Positions 8,959 through 15,213 of a DNA stretch of 31,648 nt are shown one piece after another (position 1 is the first letter of the stretch; the number at the start of each line of letters is the position of its first letter). Below the pieces are notes generated by a model. The model was not told where the DNA came from, searched no databases, and saw only the letters and a list, made by a program, of their open reading frames with translations. Position numbers and translations under genes: made by a program. Location of the stretch: NCBI GenBank assembly GCA_964468375.1, contig CAYXUW010000004.1, forward strand, positions 1 through 31,648, written 5' to 3'. Source of the DNA: CAYXUW01 sp964468375 (GTDB lineage Bacteria; Planctomycetota; Phycisphaerae; Sedimentisphaerales; Anaerobacaceae).

Positions 8959-9417
8959 TTACCCTTTTTCTTTATTGCTCAAAAGCTCGTAAACCTGCTC
9001 CGCAGAGGTTGCTTTTTCAAGCTCTTCTTTGAATTCTTCGTTAAGCATCAGTCTGCTTATTTGGGCTAGCGCCTGAATGTGAGGGCCCGTCTGGTCGGCC
9101 GGTGAGACCAGCAGGATGATGATTGTTACTGGTTTCCCATCAACGCTTTTGAAATCAATCGGTTCGTTTGCTATGCCGATTGCCATAACCAGTTCCTTGA
9201 CGGCTTTGCATTTGCCATGCGGGATGGCGATTCTGGAACCTATTCCCGTGCTGCGTGTTTCCTCGCGTGCCAGAACCGCGTCTAAAACCGTTTTCTTGTC
9301 CAGAAGTAAACCGTCGGCGTCGAGCAAGTCTATTAGCTCTGTTATTGCACTTTTCTTGTCTTTACCTTCCAGCGGAACTTTAGTACAGCTCGGCCGTAGA
9401 ATTTCTGTTAGAGTCAT
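8959..9417 (-). CDS. PTS system EIIA component, fructose/PtsN type
   Basis: 152 aa, a single stand-alone EIIA domain of the mannitol/fructose class. The phosphorylated histidine is His67 in SRIAIPHGK, and the late motif HIQALAQISRLM is typical. No EIIB or EIIC domain is fused or nearby, so a regulatory (PtsN, nitrogen-type PTS) role is more likely than sugar uptake. The start ATG at 9417 has only a weak upstream GA-rich sequence. A good minus-strand promoter lies at 9457-9485. It converges on glgP with an 18-bp gap. Confidence 0.85.
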   Translation of the reverse strand: MTLTEILRPSCTKVPLEGKDKKSAITELIDLLDADGLLLDKKTVLDAVLAREETRSTGIGSRIAIPHGKCKAVKELVMAIGIANEPIDFKSVDGKPVTIIILLVSPADQTGPHIQALAQISRLMLNEEFKEELEKATSAEQVYELLSNKEKG

Positions 9418-9456
9418 CTTGCTTCATTACTCTCGAATATTGATATAAACCCTTAA

Positions 9457-9485
9457 TTATATCGGATTATTGGCTTGACTGCAAC
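9457..9485 (-). promoter_or_regulatory. sigma70-like promoter for EIIA gene
   Basis: Minus strand: TTGCAG (9485-9480), 17-bp spacer, perfect TATAAT (9462-9457). The start would fall about 30 nt before the ATG. Confidence 0.55.
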
Positions 9486-9541
9486 AGATTTGAGAAAAAT
9501 TTTGTCAGCCACCCGGTTCAGTTATATGCCGTTTTTTCCTC

Positions 9542-9570
9542 TTTACTTGCCAGCCGTATTGGGCTAAAAT
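9542..9570 (+). promoter_or_regulatory. sigma70-like promoter for citramalate synthase
   Basis: TTTACT (9542-9547), 17-bp spacer, TAAAAT (9565-9570), about 35 bp before the ATG at 9608. Divergent from the EIIA promoter. Confidence 0.45.
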
Positions 9571-9607
9571 AGCACCCTGTTTATAGTTATGTGCTTGGAA
9601 ATTGGCT

Positions 9608-11167
9608 ATGGAAAAGATAAAGCTTTATGATACCACCCTGCGGGACGGTATGCAGACCGAAGGCGTTAGCTTTTCCCTTGAGGATAAGCTTTCAATCGCC
9701 AGATGCCTCGACGAGCTCGGCCTCGATTATATCGAGGGCGGATATGCCGCCTCCAATCCCAAGGAAATGAGCTTCTTCGCCGAAGTGGCTGGATTGGAGT
9801 TGAAAAATTCTAAAATCGTGGCTTTCGGCAGCACCTGCAGAGCCGACGCAAAAGTTGAGGATGATGCCTCCATCAGAGCTATACTTGCGTGCAAAACTAA
9901 AGCAGCTACCTTGGTCGGCAAGGCATGGGATATGCATGTAAAAGCCGTTCTCGGCTGCCCACTTGATAAAAACCTGCAGCTCTGTGCCGATTCCGTTGGC
10001 TACCTGAAAAAGCGCGGCATTGAAACTATTTTTGACGCCGAGCATTTCTATGACGGCTATAAAGATAACAGTGAATATGCGATGAAAGTTTTGACCGCTG
10101 CCGCCGACGCCGGCGCCGATGTCCTTGTGCTTTGCGATACCAACGGCGGCTCAATGCCGGAACAGATTTATGAAATTACCAAAGCCGTCTGTGAGAAATT
10201 TCCTTCTGTCCAAATTGGCATCCACACACATAACGACAGCGACTGTGCCACCGCCGGCGCGTTAGCAGCCGTTCGTGCTGGTGCTCGGCACGTCCAGGGG
10301 ACCATCAACGGCCTCGGCGAACGCTGCGGAAACGCAAATCTCTGCACTGTTATTCCTAACCTTGTTTTCAAAATGGGCTTCGATTGTTTGACGCCCGAAA
10401 AAATCAAAACCCTTACTGAGGTCTCGCGCTTCATTTTTGAGCTTGGCAACCTCACGCCTGTAATGAATATGCCCTATGTTGGCGAAAGCGCCTTCGCTCA
10501 CAAGGCGGGCCTGCACGTCGACGCTCTGCGAAAAGAACGGCGCACCTATGAGCACATCGACCCCGCTCTCATCGGCAACGAGCGACGCTTTCTCATCTCC
10601 GAGCTTAGCGGCAAATCCAACGTTCTCGCCGAGCTTGAAAAAGCGAAAATCGCCCAGGACAAAAAACTGGCCAAAAAAATCCTCACTCGCGTTCAGGAGC
10701 TTGAGAATGAGGGCTACCAATTCGAGGCCGCAAATGCTTCCTTCGACCTGCTTGTCAAAAAAACGCTCGGCACGTATAAGCCGTCTTTCGAGCTTGTGAA
10801 ATACTATGTTACCGTGGAAAGGCGCACCTCGGGCGAAATGATTAACGAGGCCACCGTTAAATTGAAGGTCGGCGATAAAATTCAGCACGTTGTCGGCGAG
10901 GGTGACGGTCCCGTCAACGCTCTCGATGCCGCCCTGCGCAAAGCACTTAAAAATATCTATCCCGCCATTAAGGATATTCACTTAATCGATTATAAAGTGC
11001 GTGTGGTCAACGCCAAAGCCGGCACCGCCGCACGCGTCCGCGTTATTATCGAGTCCAGAGACAAAACCTCAGTCTGGGGAACGGTCGGCGTTTCCGAAAA
11101 CGTCATTGAAGCGTCCTGGCTCGCCCTCGTCGACTCCGTGGAATATAAGCTGCAGAAAGACGTATGA
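9608..11167 (+). CDS. cimA: citramalate synthase (2-isopropylmalate synthase family)
   Basis: Condenses pyruvate and acetyl-CoA to (R)-citramalate, the threonine-independent entry to isoleucine synthesis. The start is ATG 9608 (MEKIKLYDTTLRDGMQ); a TTG at 9602 is in frame but less likely. 519 aa. The N-terminal HMGL-like TIM barrel carries the metal/active-site motifs YDTTLRDG, LCDTNGG and GIHTHND, plus NGLGERCGNANL. The linker has FAHKAGLHVDA and the C-terminal LeuA dimer/regulatory domain ends at about residue 515. The domain length, the ETIFDAEHFYDGY segment and the THND motif fit the CimA subfamily (TIGR00977) better than LeuA. No leuBCD genes are next to it. Confidence 0.9.
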   Translation: MEKIKLYDTTLRDGMQTEGVSFSLEDKLSIARCLDELGLDYIEGGYAASNPKEMSFFAEVAGLELKNSKIVAFGSTCRADAKVEDDASIRAILACKTKAATLVGKAWDMHVKAVLGCPLDKNLQLCADSVGYLKKRGIETIFDAEHFYDGYKDNSEYAMKVLTAAADAGADVLVLCDTNGGSMPEQIYEITKAVCEKFPSVQIGIHTHNDSDCATAGALAAVRAGARHVQGTINGLGERCGNANLCTVIPNLVFKMGFDCLTPEKIKTLTEVSRFIFELGNLTPVMNMPYVGESAFAHKAGLHVDALRKERRTYEHIDPALIGNERRFLISELSGKSNVLAELEKAKIAQDKKLAKKILTRVQELENEGYQFEAANASFDLLVKKTLGTYKPSFELVKYYVTVERRTSGEMINEATVKLKVGDKIQHVVGEGDGPVNALDAALRKALKNIYPAIKDIHLIDYKVRVVNAKAGTAARVRVIIESRDKTSVWGTVGVSENVIEASWLALVDSVEYKLQKDV

Positions 11168-11200
11168 TAATTTAACCCCGCCCCGAAAAAGAGAGCAAAC

Positions 11201-11236
11201 GCCATGCACACGAGGATTATAAATGTTCGTGATGGC
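11201..11236 (+). other. bulged hairpin after cimA
   Basis: GCCAT-gca-CACGA (11201-11213) pairs with TCGTG-ATGGC (11227-11236), 10 bp with a 3-nt bulge. It is followed by only a weak T-run (TTAATGCTTTT), so it may be a poor terminator between the converging cimA and the small minus-strand gene. The rest of 11168-11342 shows nothing else. Confidence 0.35.
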
Positions 11237-11342
11237 TTAATGCTTTTCACATCCGCCCCGATTTGCAGACCCCTTTTTACGGCGTTCGATATGTGTTATA
11301 AAAGCTCCGATAGAATCTCGGCTTGTAGTTCTTTTATTACGT

Positions 11343-11537
11343 TTAAGAGTAGCACGGCATCTTCATACAGTCTTTCATAAAGCAGCAGTCCGTATGAGGG
11401 CAGCTTCCGTCCGAAGTCCCGAAGCACGGAGTATTGCCTTCCGCACTCTGAATGGCACGGATAAGCTTCGTCTTATCCATCTTGCCGGGTTCTATGCCTA
11501 AGCTCTTTGCTTTTTTTCTTACTTCACCTAATCTCAT
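11343..11537 (-). CDS. small SAP-like, Cys-rich protein
   Basis: 64 aa. The N-terminal half (MRLGEVRKKAKSLGIEPGKM, then KTKLIRAIQSAEGN) is a SAP/Rho-N-like helix-extension-helix, a fold that usually binds nucleic acid. The C-terminal half carries six cysteines, with Cys at 38, 46, 51, 52, 57 and 62, suggesting a metal or redox site. I recognise this layout (SAP helix pair, then EGN-x2-CF and C-x3-CC-x4-C) as a widespread uncharacterised small bacterial family, from memory. The start ATG at 11537 is preceded by AAAGGA about 8 nt away. It stands alone. Confidence 0.75.
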   Translation of the reverse strand: MRLGEVRKKAKSLGIEPGKMDKTKLIRAIQSAEGNTPCFGTSDGSCPHTDCCFMKDCMKMPCYS

Positions 11538-11721
11538 AATCGTTTTCCTTTGCCAATCTCGTTCCTTTGCTGGTTAATTTTTTACAGGTTTATACTAATA
11601 TCGTCAAAAAACCTGTGCCGAAAACAGCAAATTTTATAAATTTTCCACTCCGTCAACGCCCTATAATTCGCCGACTTAATAATCCGCTAATCGTCTTTGC
11701 CGTCGGTTTTCCGACATACTA

Positions 11722-11750
11722 TTGACGTCCAATTGGAAAATTGATATAGT
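11722..11750 (+). promoter_or_regulatory. sigma70-like promoter for rpmH-lepB
   Basis: TTGACG (11722-11727), 17-bp spacer, TATAGT (11745-11750), 33 bp before the rpmH ATG. A small hairpin GTCGG-TTTT-CCGAC lies just upstream (11702-11715). Confidence 0.6.
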
Positions 11751-11783
11751 CTCTCTCTTTATTAATTGCTGCAGGAGACAAAA

Positions 11784-11924
11784 ATGGAAACACCGCGTTG
11801 GAGTAAAGTCAAAAGGTCGCGAAAGAGCGGCTTCCGCGCCAGGATGAGAACCAAAGGCGGCCGAAAAGCGCTCAGCAGAAAACGCCGCTTGGGACGTTCC
11901 GTTAACGTCTCCGCGAAAAGATAG
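11784..11924 (+). CDS. rpmH: 50S ribosomal protein bL34
   Basis: A 46-codon gene, easily missed because of its size. The product METPRWSKVKRSRKSGF continues into ARMRTKGGRKAL and SRKRRLGRS, the bL34 core (family core: GFRARMxTxxGRxVLxxRRxKGR). It is highly basic, as expected for this structural protein of the large ribosomal subunit. AGGAG lies 7 nt before the ATG and a good promoter lies 33 bp upstream. The signal peptidase gene begins 8 bp after its stop. The usual partner rnpA is not next to it. Confidence 0.93.
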   Translation: METPRWSKVKRSRKSGFRARMRTKGGRKALSRKRRLGRSVNVSAKR

Positions 11925-11932
11925 AACAGGAT

Positions 11933-12529
11933 ATGAAAAAGCGAAGGCCCCTGATAATAGCCGCGGCTGTGTTCGCCTCCCTCGTATTATTACTCCTGTT
12001 GTGCCGCCTCTTCTGGCTCCAGCCGATGCGCGTAGTTGCCGGCTCAATGCGGCCCACCCTGCAAAAAGGCGACCTCATCCTCGTAAATAAGCTCGCCTAC
12101 TCATTCGGCAAACCCCAGAGAGGCGATATCATCTTGTTTAATGCTGATGGTTTTGTGTCTAAACATACTCTTCGCAATAAAAATATTATTAAAAGAATAA
12201 TCGCTCTGCCGGGGGATCGCATTAGCATCCAGCCGCCTTATATATACATAAACGGCCGACCTCTCAAAGATCCTCCCATTTTCGAAGAAATTAGCTCTGG
12301 CCGGGATTACGCCGGCTACGGCCTCCCCGATACAACACAGTTTCCTGATGCCCCCTTAAAGACCGCTGAAGATGAGATCATGCTTTCGCCCGACCAGTAT
12401 TTTCTCATCGGAGATAACACTGCCAACAGCCTCGATTCCCGCCACTTCGGCCCAGTTAACGCCTCCAGTATAATCGGCAAAGTTACTCACATCCTCGCCC
12501 CATCCAACCGCCGCCGACCAGTAAAATGA
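11933..12529 (+). CDS. lepB: signal peptidase I
   Basis: Membrane serine protease that removes signal peptides of exported proteins. 198 aa with one N-terminal membrane segment (about residues 7-28, IIAAAVFASLVLLLLL). Box B is GSMRPTL with the nucleophile Ser38; box D is NIIKRIIALPGD with the general base Lys87; box E is FLIGDNTANSLDSR. The basic C-terminus ends RRRPVK. It starts 8 bp after rpmH and probably shares its transcript. It would process exported proteins such as the caspase-like protein upstream. Confidence 0.93.
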   Translation: MKKRRPLIIAAAVFASLVLLLLLCRLFWLQPMRVVAGSMRPTLQKGDLILVNKLAYSFGKPQRGDIILFNADGFVSKHTLRNKNIIKRIIALPGDRISIQPPYIYINGRPLKDPPIFEEISSGRDYAGYGLPDTTQFPDAPLKTAEDEIMLSPDQYFLIGDNTANSLDSRHFGPVNASSIIGKVTHILAPSNRRRPVK

Positions 12530-12595
12530 CTCTGTTCATTGCGAATCACGCCTGTCCCCCGACCTTTTGGCGGGCCTGTCCACCTCCGGCGAACT

Positions 12596-12731
12596 GCTGT
12601 TGGTTTCCGACTCGCTTGTCCTCGATTGTTTCTGTCGGGGGCGGCCATCCGGCAGAACTGCGCAATTAGGTTAAAAAACCTGCGTAACACTAATGCCCCT
12701 CTCGGCCTACGGAACCAACACCAACTTTAGG
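12596..12731. repeat. flanking repeat element, copy 1 (inverted-repeat ends)
   Basis: The left arm GCTGTTGGT (12596-12604) is matched by the right arm ACCAACACC (12714-12722), followed by AACTTTAGG (12723-12731). The same layout recurs at 14480-14589 on the other side of the two-gene island. The most conserved stretch runs from about 12681 (TGCGTAACACTAATGCCCCTC) through CGGAACCAACA to AACTTTAGG. The size and symmetry recall integron attC sites, but the canonical GTTRRRY/RYYYAAC core boxes are not present. Confidence 0.65.
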
Positions 12732-12762
12732 CAAACAATGAACTCACTGCCTCATGCCATGT

Positions 12763-13440
12763 TCATTGCCCTTTCGCAATCCAAACTTGATTCACAATCC
12801 TTTTCCAATTTTTGAGAATAGGCATGCAACTTCCTGATAAGTCGCTACCACAAAGAAGTAAGTGATACTTACAAATTATGTTATCCAATAATTGTAAGGC
12901 AGAATCCACATCCCCAAATGTTGGAACTTGGTTTTGCTTTCGTTTTAAATCATGATGAACAACCCATTTATCAATAAAGGTTTTAATATGCTTTGTCTCA
13001 TTATTAATTACGGCAATATCTTTATTTAACCACTCAATGTTTAGTTTATCGCTTTCCTCATCAGCAAATCTGTTGAAGACATTATTTGCGTCGTCATTGT
13101 CTTCCTGACATTCTGACCATCTGTCACAGAATACAGAACGGGTCAACACGTTTTGATTCTTTTTAATGTTATTCAATAAGCTCAACAGAGAGAATGTTTT
13201 AAAGTCTTCGGCTTTGTATGTGTCAATTATCCTCCTGACGCCTACCGATAATCTTGCTACATAAAGGTCTGCTATCCAACTGAGATAAGAAGCCATATAC
13301 AAACTCTTTTTGGGAACTACTATATCACGAGTCTCATTGAAGATATGTCGGCTTTTTAAAAGTTGCCCCATTTCATTTGCGATTTTGGCAATCGCATCTT
13401 CCCATTTTTTCAACAAACTATCATTCTGATTTTTTATCAC
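12763..13440 (-). CDS. AbiU2/HEPN-like protein, partner of PIN-like gene
   Basis: 225 aa from a GTG start with AGAGGA about 8 nt upstream. Largely helical. The segment YLSWIADLYVARLSVGVRR followed by D and SLLSLLNNI, then DKWVVHHD (about residues 157-164), resembles HEPN proteins of the AbiU2 type, which are often RNases in abortive infection or toxin systems. The canonical HEPN R-x4-6-H is not perfect: Lys stands where Arg is usual. It follows the PIN-like gene by 50 bp, and the pair is A+T-rich compared with neighbours. A short frame that overlaps the PIN stop codon would join this one if one A of an A6 run (about 13431-13436) were removed, so the true N-terminus may be longer. Function is inferred from fold similarity only. 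Confidence 0.65.
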   Translation of the reverse strand: MIKNQNDSLLKKWEDAIAKIANEMGQLLKSRHIFNETRDIVVPKKSLYMASYLSWIADLYVARLSVGVRRIIDTYKAEDFKTFSLLSLLNNIKKNQNVLTRSVFCDRWSECQEDNDDANNVFNRFADEESDKLNIEWLNKDIAVINNETKHIKTFIDKWVVHHDLKRKQNQVPTFGDVDSALQLLDNIICKYHLLLCGSDLSGSCMPILKNWKRIVNQVWIAKGQ

Positions 13441-13498
13441 TCGTCCATTCCTCTCTTGCCATTTGCTCTATAATTACAAGCAATTCATTCTTAGTCAT
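13421..13498 (-). other. short overlapping frame, possible true N-terminus of the HEPN-like gene
   Basis: ATG at 13498 overlaps the PIN-like stop codon (ATGACTAA), a classic translational-coupling layout. It encodes MTKNELLVIIEQMAREEWTS and then stops at 13421. Deleting one A in the run at about 13431-13436 would fuse it in frame with the HEPN-like ORF. Either a real small coupled peptide, a slippage site, or a homopolymer sequencing error. Confidence 0.35.
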
Positions 13499-14513
13499 TT
13501 CCTAATCTGTAGCTTGTCGGTATCTTACTATTAATGTCATTAAACACATCTTGCACCGTTCTCGCTTTTTTCAAGGTTGTGTCCACTACAAACACCTCCT
13601 TTGCAGGATACGCTGCATTCGCTAACGGTATTTGCAACTTTTGGTCATTCGTCAACAAACCATCCGCCTGTAAGAGATACAAGACCGGTTCTATGTCATA
13701 AAAGTCATTTGATATGTCTCTTTTTATACGAGAACCGTGTATGTTTTCTTTAAACATCAAATCAAGACTATACGTGAAATATAGGCGAGTCCTCTGCCAA
13801 ATAAACCAGTTGCTATTTGCATGATGTCCGATTTCTTCTGAGAAAAGTTGATTTATGATATTTCTCATTTCACGATCTGTAGAGTAAACCCAATTTTCAA
13901 ACCGACGCGCCCTGTCCGTTTGCTTACGAATCGCCCTTGCTAATTCGTCTTGTTTGCAAAGGTTGCCGTACAATATTCTTGAGACTTTTAATAAACTTTC
14001 GATGGTAGGATCAAATGTTTGACGGCAATATTCCGCTTCCTGTTTAATGAATTCAGTTTCAGTCTTAATAGTACTACTTCTAAACGATTTTGTGGCACTT
14101 TCGTCAACAACCGACTTCACAGGACAAAGACTTTCCTTCTCTAACTGAGAGAGTTTTGATGACGAGTATCCCATATTTGCTCCAGCCTTAATTGCGAGGT
14201 CAAATCCTTTCAGTAATTCTATAGGATCCTTGTCTGGAGTTTGGTTCTCGCTTATGAGGCATTCAACAGCCAAGGTATTAGGCAAAACAACATTGTAGTC
14301 TTTAGCAAATGCACATAATTTATCCTCACATTGATAAAGGGTGTGAAATACGCTTTTGTCAATTACCAACAGCTTTGGCACGCTCGTTCCCTTTTTGTCT
14401 CGAATTTCTACAATACTCTCCGCTGTTGCTTCCGCCAATTTTACCTCTTTTCCCAATCCCCCACAACCCTTTTTAAATTGCTGTTGGTGCCTCCGGTTCG
14501 GCCATTGTTCCAT
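13491..14513 (-). CDS. PIN-like nuclease-fold protein
   Basis: 340 aa from the ATG at 14513. That ATG lies inside flanking repeat copy 2, so residues 1-13 are repeat-encoded. Alternative starts with better ribosome sites are TTG 14438 (AGAGGT) and GTG 14381 (AAGGGA), the latter giving PKLLVIDKSVF at the N-terminus, where a PIN domain would begin. Candidate PIN acidic residues are Asp52 (LLVIDKS), Glu84 (NTLAVECL), Asp273 (NDFYDIEP) and Asp290 (GLLTNDQKL). The ~190-residue middle between Glu84 and Asp273 is unusually long for a small PIN toxin, mostly helical, and unidentified. PIN proteins are metal-dependent RNases in toxin-antitoxin and RNA-processing systems. First gene of the two-gene island. 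Confidence 0.65.
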   Translation of the reverse strand: MEQWPNRRHQQQFKKGCGGLGKEVKLAEATAESIVEIRDKKGTSVPKLLVIDKSVFHTLYQCEDKLCAFAKDYNVVLPNTLAVECLISENQTPDKDPIELLKGFDLAIKAGANMGYSSSKLSQLEKESLCPVKSVVDESATKSFRSSTIKTETEFIKQEAEYCRQTFDPTIESLLKVSRILYGNLCKQDELARAIRKQTDRARRFENWVYSTDREMRNIINQLFSEEIGHHANSNWFIWQRTRLYFTYSLDLMFKENIHGSRIKRDISNDFYDIEPVLYLLQADGLLTNDQKLQIPLANAAYPAKEVFVVDTTLKKARTVQDVFNDINSKIPTSYRLGND

Positions 14514-14589
14514 ATTACTTCGTCTCTCTGGGACTACGTAATACTAACGCTCCTCACTCGCGTCCTCCGGAACCAACAGCAACTTTAGG
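14480..14589. repeat. flanking repeat element, copy 2 (inverted-repeat ends)
   Basis: Left arm GCTGTTGGT (14480-14488), right arm ACCAACAGC (14572-14580), then AACTTTAGG (14581-14589). The arms are a perfect 9-bp inverted repeat about 83 bp apart, with CCTCCGG beside both arms. Shares TACGTAATACTAACGCTCCTC and CGGAACCAACA with copy 1 in the same orientation. The ATG assigned to the PIN-like gene falls inside it. Confidence 0.7.
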
Positions 14590-14744
14590 TGAAGATTTTG
14601 CCTCGTTTTTTGGAAGTCTTTGTCAACTTTTGAAAACTTTTGAAGACTTGTTAAAAAACAACCGCCGTTGCCCTCTTTCAGTGCATTTTACGAATTAACT
14701 CGGATTCATCCTTTTTCTATGAACTATGAACCACCAACTATGAA

Positions 14745-14768
14745 CTCCTCCGCCAACAGGTGGAGGAG
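14745..14768. other. strong 10-bp hairpin in noncoding region
   Basis: CTCCTCCGCC (14745-14754) pairs with GGTGGAGGAG (14759-14768) around an AACA tetraloop, with one G-T pair. No T-run follows on either strand, so it is not a simple terminator. Confidence 0.6.
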
Positions 14769-15043
14769 AATTTCAATCAAAAGCGCGCCTACCACCTCGC
14801 AAAAATACATTTCTAAAAAATATTTTTTACTCCTTTTCTAACATTGAATTGCGGGCGGCAAGCAACGTGCGACTGTTAACTTTTTCACATCATTCGCGCA
14901 GGTTCCTCCAATTATAGAGAGAACGTCTGTTCTCGGAACGTTCTTTGACACGTTAATACAACTATCCGCTTTCAAAAAGCTTTCAACGGCTTTGCGCTCC
15001 CGCTGCGCGCAGGGAAACTTCAATCAAAATAAACAAATTATGC

Positions 15044-15172
15044 AAAACAAACCCAATTTCCAAAACGCCCCAATTGCTATAACTTCAGCTATAACAACAA
15101 CTACGAACAATAAACAACGAACTATGAACTACTCAAAACAAACCCAATTCAAAGCCAAACAAAGCCAATTTT
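15044..15172. repeat. CAAACCCAATT short-repeat cluster
   Basis: AAAACAAACCCAATTTC (15044-15060), AAAACAAACCCAATTC (15135-15150), CAAACAAAGCCAATTTT (15156-15172) and a degenerate CAAAACGCCCCAATTGC (15061-15077). CTATGAACTA spacers occur between them and also in block A near 14720-14748. In frame they read as KQTQF/NKPNF peptides, which I remember from spurious ORFs in Phycisphaerae genomes. Confidence 0.55.
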
Positions 15173-15213
15173 ACTAATCCTGATAGTAAGCGGAGTTAGT
15201 GAAGGCGGCGAGG

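Larger units (their letters stand above)
14593..15213. other. 620-bp noncoding, repeat-bearing region
   Basis: No supported gene. It starts with two copies of ACTTTTGAA (about 14634-14652). Block A (about 14715-14785) has three CTATGAA-type repeats, a strong hairpin and TTTCAATCAAAA. Block B (about 15010-15172) repeats CTTCAATCAAAA and then carries the CAAACCCAATT family. The 61-codon minus-strand frame at 14838-15023 looks like chance. Confidence 0.6.

Noticed and set aside
10262..10981. 239-codon minus-strand ORF inside cimA
   Set aside because: Antisense shadow of a gene with strong family motifs; no independent signal.
12596..14589. Calling the flanking elements true integron attC sites
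   Set aside because: The foldback size fits, but no RYYYAAC/GTTRRRY core pair is visible at the ends and there is no integrase in the window.
14838..15023. 61-codon minus-strand ORF in the repeat-rich gap
   Set aside because: Short, no ribosome site, no domain, and lies in repetitive noncoding DNA.
14715..15172. CRISPR array
   Set aside because: Repeats are short, irregular and unequally spaced, with no cas genes.
14992..15177. 61-codon plus-strand ORF rich in K, Q and N
   Set aside because: Encoded entirely by the CAAACCCAATT/CTATGAA repeats; composition is that of a repeat, not a protein.
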